Origin: Rugosimonospora sp040255525
GTDB lineage: Bacteria; Actinomycetota; Actinomycetes; Mycobacteriales; Micromonosporaceae
NCBI GenBank assembly: GCA_040255525.1
Contig: JBDZVD010000016.1
Span: 1 to 64,000, forward strand
Direction: 5' to 3'
Length of the DNA: 64,000 nt
Shown here: piece by piece, positions 63,646-64,000 of the stretch
Layout: each line of letters begins with the position of its first letter
How positions within the stretch are numbered: position 1 is the first letter of the stretch
Notes under the pieces: generated by a model
What the model was told of the DNA's origin: nothing
Databases searched by the model: none
The model's input: the letters and a program-made list of their open reading frames with translations, nothing else
Position numbers and translations under genes: made by a program

Positions 63646-64000
63646 TCAGACCGGGAAGGTGGCCAGCGGCTCGGTCGCCGCTGGCGGCGGGGTTGCCTTC
63701 CACAGGTGCAGCTTCTGAGCAGTGAGGCGGGCCAGGTACGCCGGGTTGAGGATCAGGTACCGCTTCCACAGCCGGCGCGGCTCCAGGCCGAGCCGCCACA
63801 GCCACTCCAGGCCCCGCTTCTGCATCCACGGCGGCGGCTTGCGCAGCCCGCCGGCGTGGTAGTCGAACGCGGCACCGACCGCGAGCTGCGCCATCGGCAG
63901 CAGCGGGCGCATCGCGTACGCGAAGATCTCCTGGCGCGGGCAGCCGAGTCCGACCAGGACGATCCGGGCGCCGGACGCGATGATCCGGGACGCGATCTCG
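63646..64000 (-). CDS. WecG/TagA/CpsF family glycosyltransferase, 5' end outside the window
   Basis: The last 118 codons of a glycosyltransferase that runs off the right edge. The family core is seen in VLVGLGCPRQEIFAYAMRPLL and LAVGAAFDYHAGGLRKPPPWMQKRGLEWLWRLGLEPRRLWKRYL, with the conserved GxPxQE and GLEW-RL motifs. Such enzymes add N-acetyl-mannosamine-type sugars to lipid-linked carriers for wall polymers or capsule. The stop is at 63646-63648. No start can be seen, so coordinates end at the window edge. Confidence 0.9.
   Translation of the reverse strand, partial: EIASRIIASGARIVLVGLGCPRQEIFAYAMRPLLPMAQLAVGAAFDYHAGGLRKPPPWMQKRGLEWLWRLGLEPRRLWKRYLILNPAYLARLTAQKLHLWKATPPPAATEPLATFPV

Overview
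This window is a chromosomal replication-origin region from a high-GC actinobacterium. The gene order rsmG-jag-yidC-yidD-rnpA-rpmH | dnaA-dnaN-gnd-recF-dciA ... gyrB-gyrA-(DUF3566)-tRNA-Ile-tRNA-Ala is the classic actinobacterial oriC neighbourhood. The trxB-trxA-amidase cluster with a sigma/anti-sigma pair and the parAB genes lies on the left, as in Mycobacterium and Micromonospora. XRE-DUF397 pairs, DUF3566, a DLW-39 small protein and many Micromonospora-like hypothetical proteins suggest the family Micromonosporaceae; the family-level placement is my inference and the genus is not resolved.

Layout. 1-4.5 kb: a sugar ABC importer (binding lipoprotein plus two permeases, no ATPase) divergent from a DeoR regulator. 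4.7-14.1 kb: a MurJ-type pseudokinase/sugar-binding half-protein standing alone, an ECF sigma factor and its anti-sigma factor, trxBA behind a SigR-like promoter, a CwlM-like amidase, a GNAT, a PLP aminotransferase and a Ddl-family ATP-grasp protein. 14.2-22 kb (minus strand): HIT-like protein, GNAT, parB, parA, rsmG, jag, yidC, yidD, rnpA and rpmH, with three perfect parS sites. 22-37 kb (mostly plus): DnaA-box-rich leader, dnaA, oriC with an AT-rich segment, dnaN, gnd, recF, dciA, an MFS exporter inserted on the other strand, gyrB, gyrA, DUF3566 and two tRNAs. 37.5-43.6 kb: a plastic zone with an integrase remnant beside tRNA-Ala, a second cluster of DnaA-like boxes, a one-mismatch parS, a broken aldo/keto reductase and a deletion-fused sigma factor remnant, interspersed with intact ybaK-like, sufE and proS genes. 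43.7-51.3 kb: GDSL hydrolase, sseA rhodanese and a leucine/isovalerate degradation operon under a TetR regulator with two near-identical operators. 51.4-64 kb: a STAND-type regulator, a MarR/YceI pair, a GCS2-family protein, membrane and PASTA proteins, an XRE-DUF397 pair, an adenosine deaminase-like enzyme and the 5'-incomplete end of a WecG/TagA-type glycosyltransferase.

How the parts work together: DnaA, DnaN, RecF, DciA and gyrase start and sustain replication; ParA, ParB and parS segregate the origin; RnpA, L34, YidC, YidD and Jag serve tRNA maturation, ribosomes and membrane insertion; TrxB/TrxA and the sigma factor handle redox and envelope stress. I found no clear new defence or mobile system. 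The most unusual signals are non-coding or degenerative: DnaA-box clusters outside oriC, a parS fused to a terminator hairpin, a duplicated TetR operator overlapping the -10, a 17-bp tandem repeat, a Ddl paralogue lacking a metal-ligand glutamate, and two gene remnants formed by deletion and frameshift. Many genes here appear to be leaderless, with a TAnnnT box 6-7 bases before the start codon, which helps to fix their starts.
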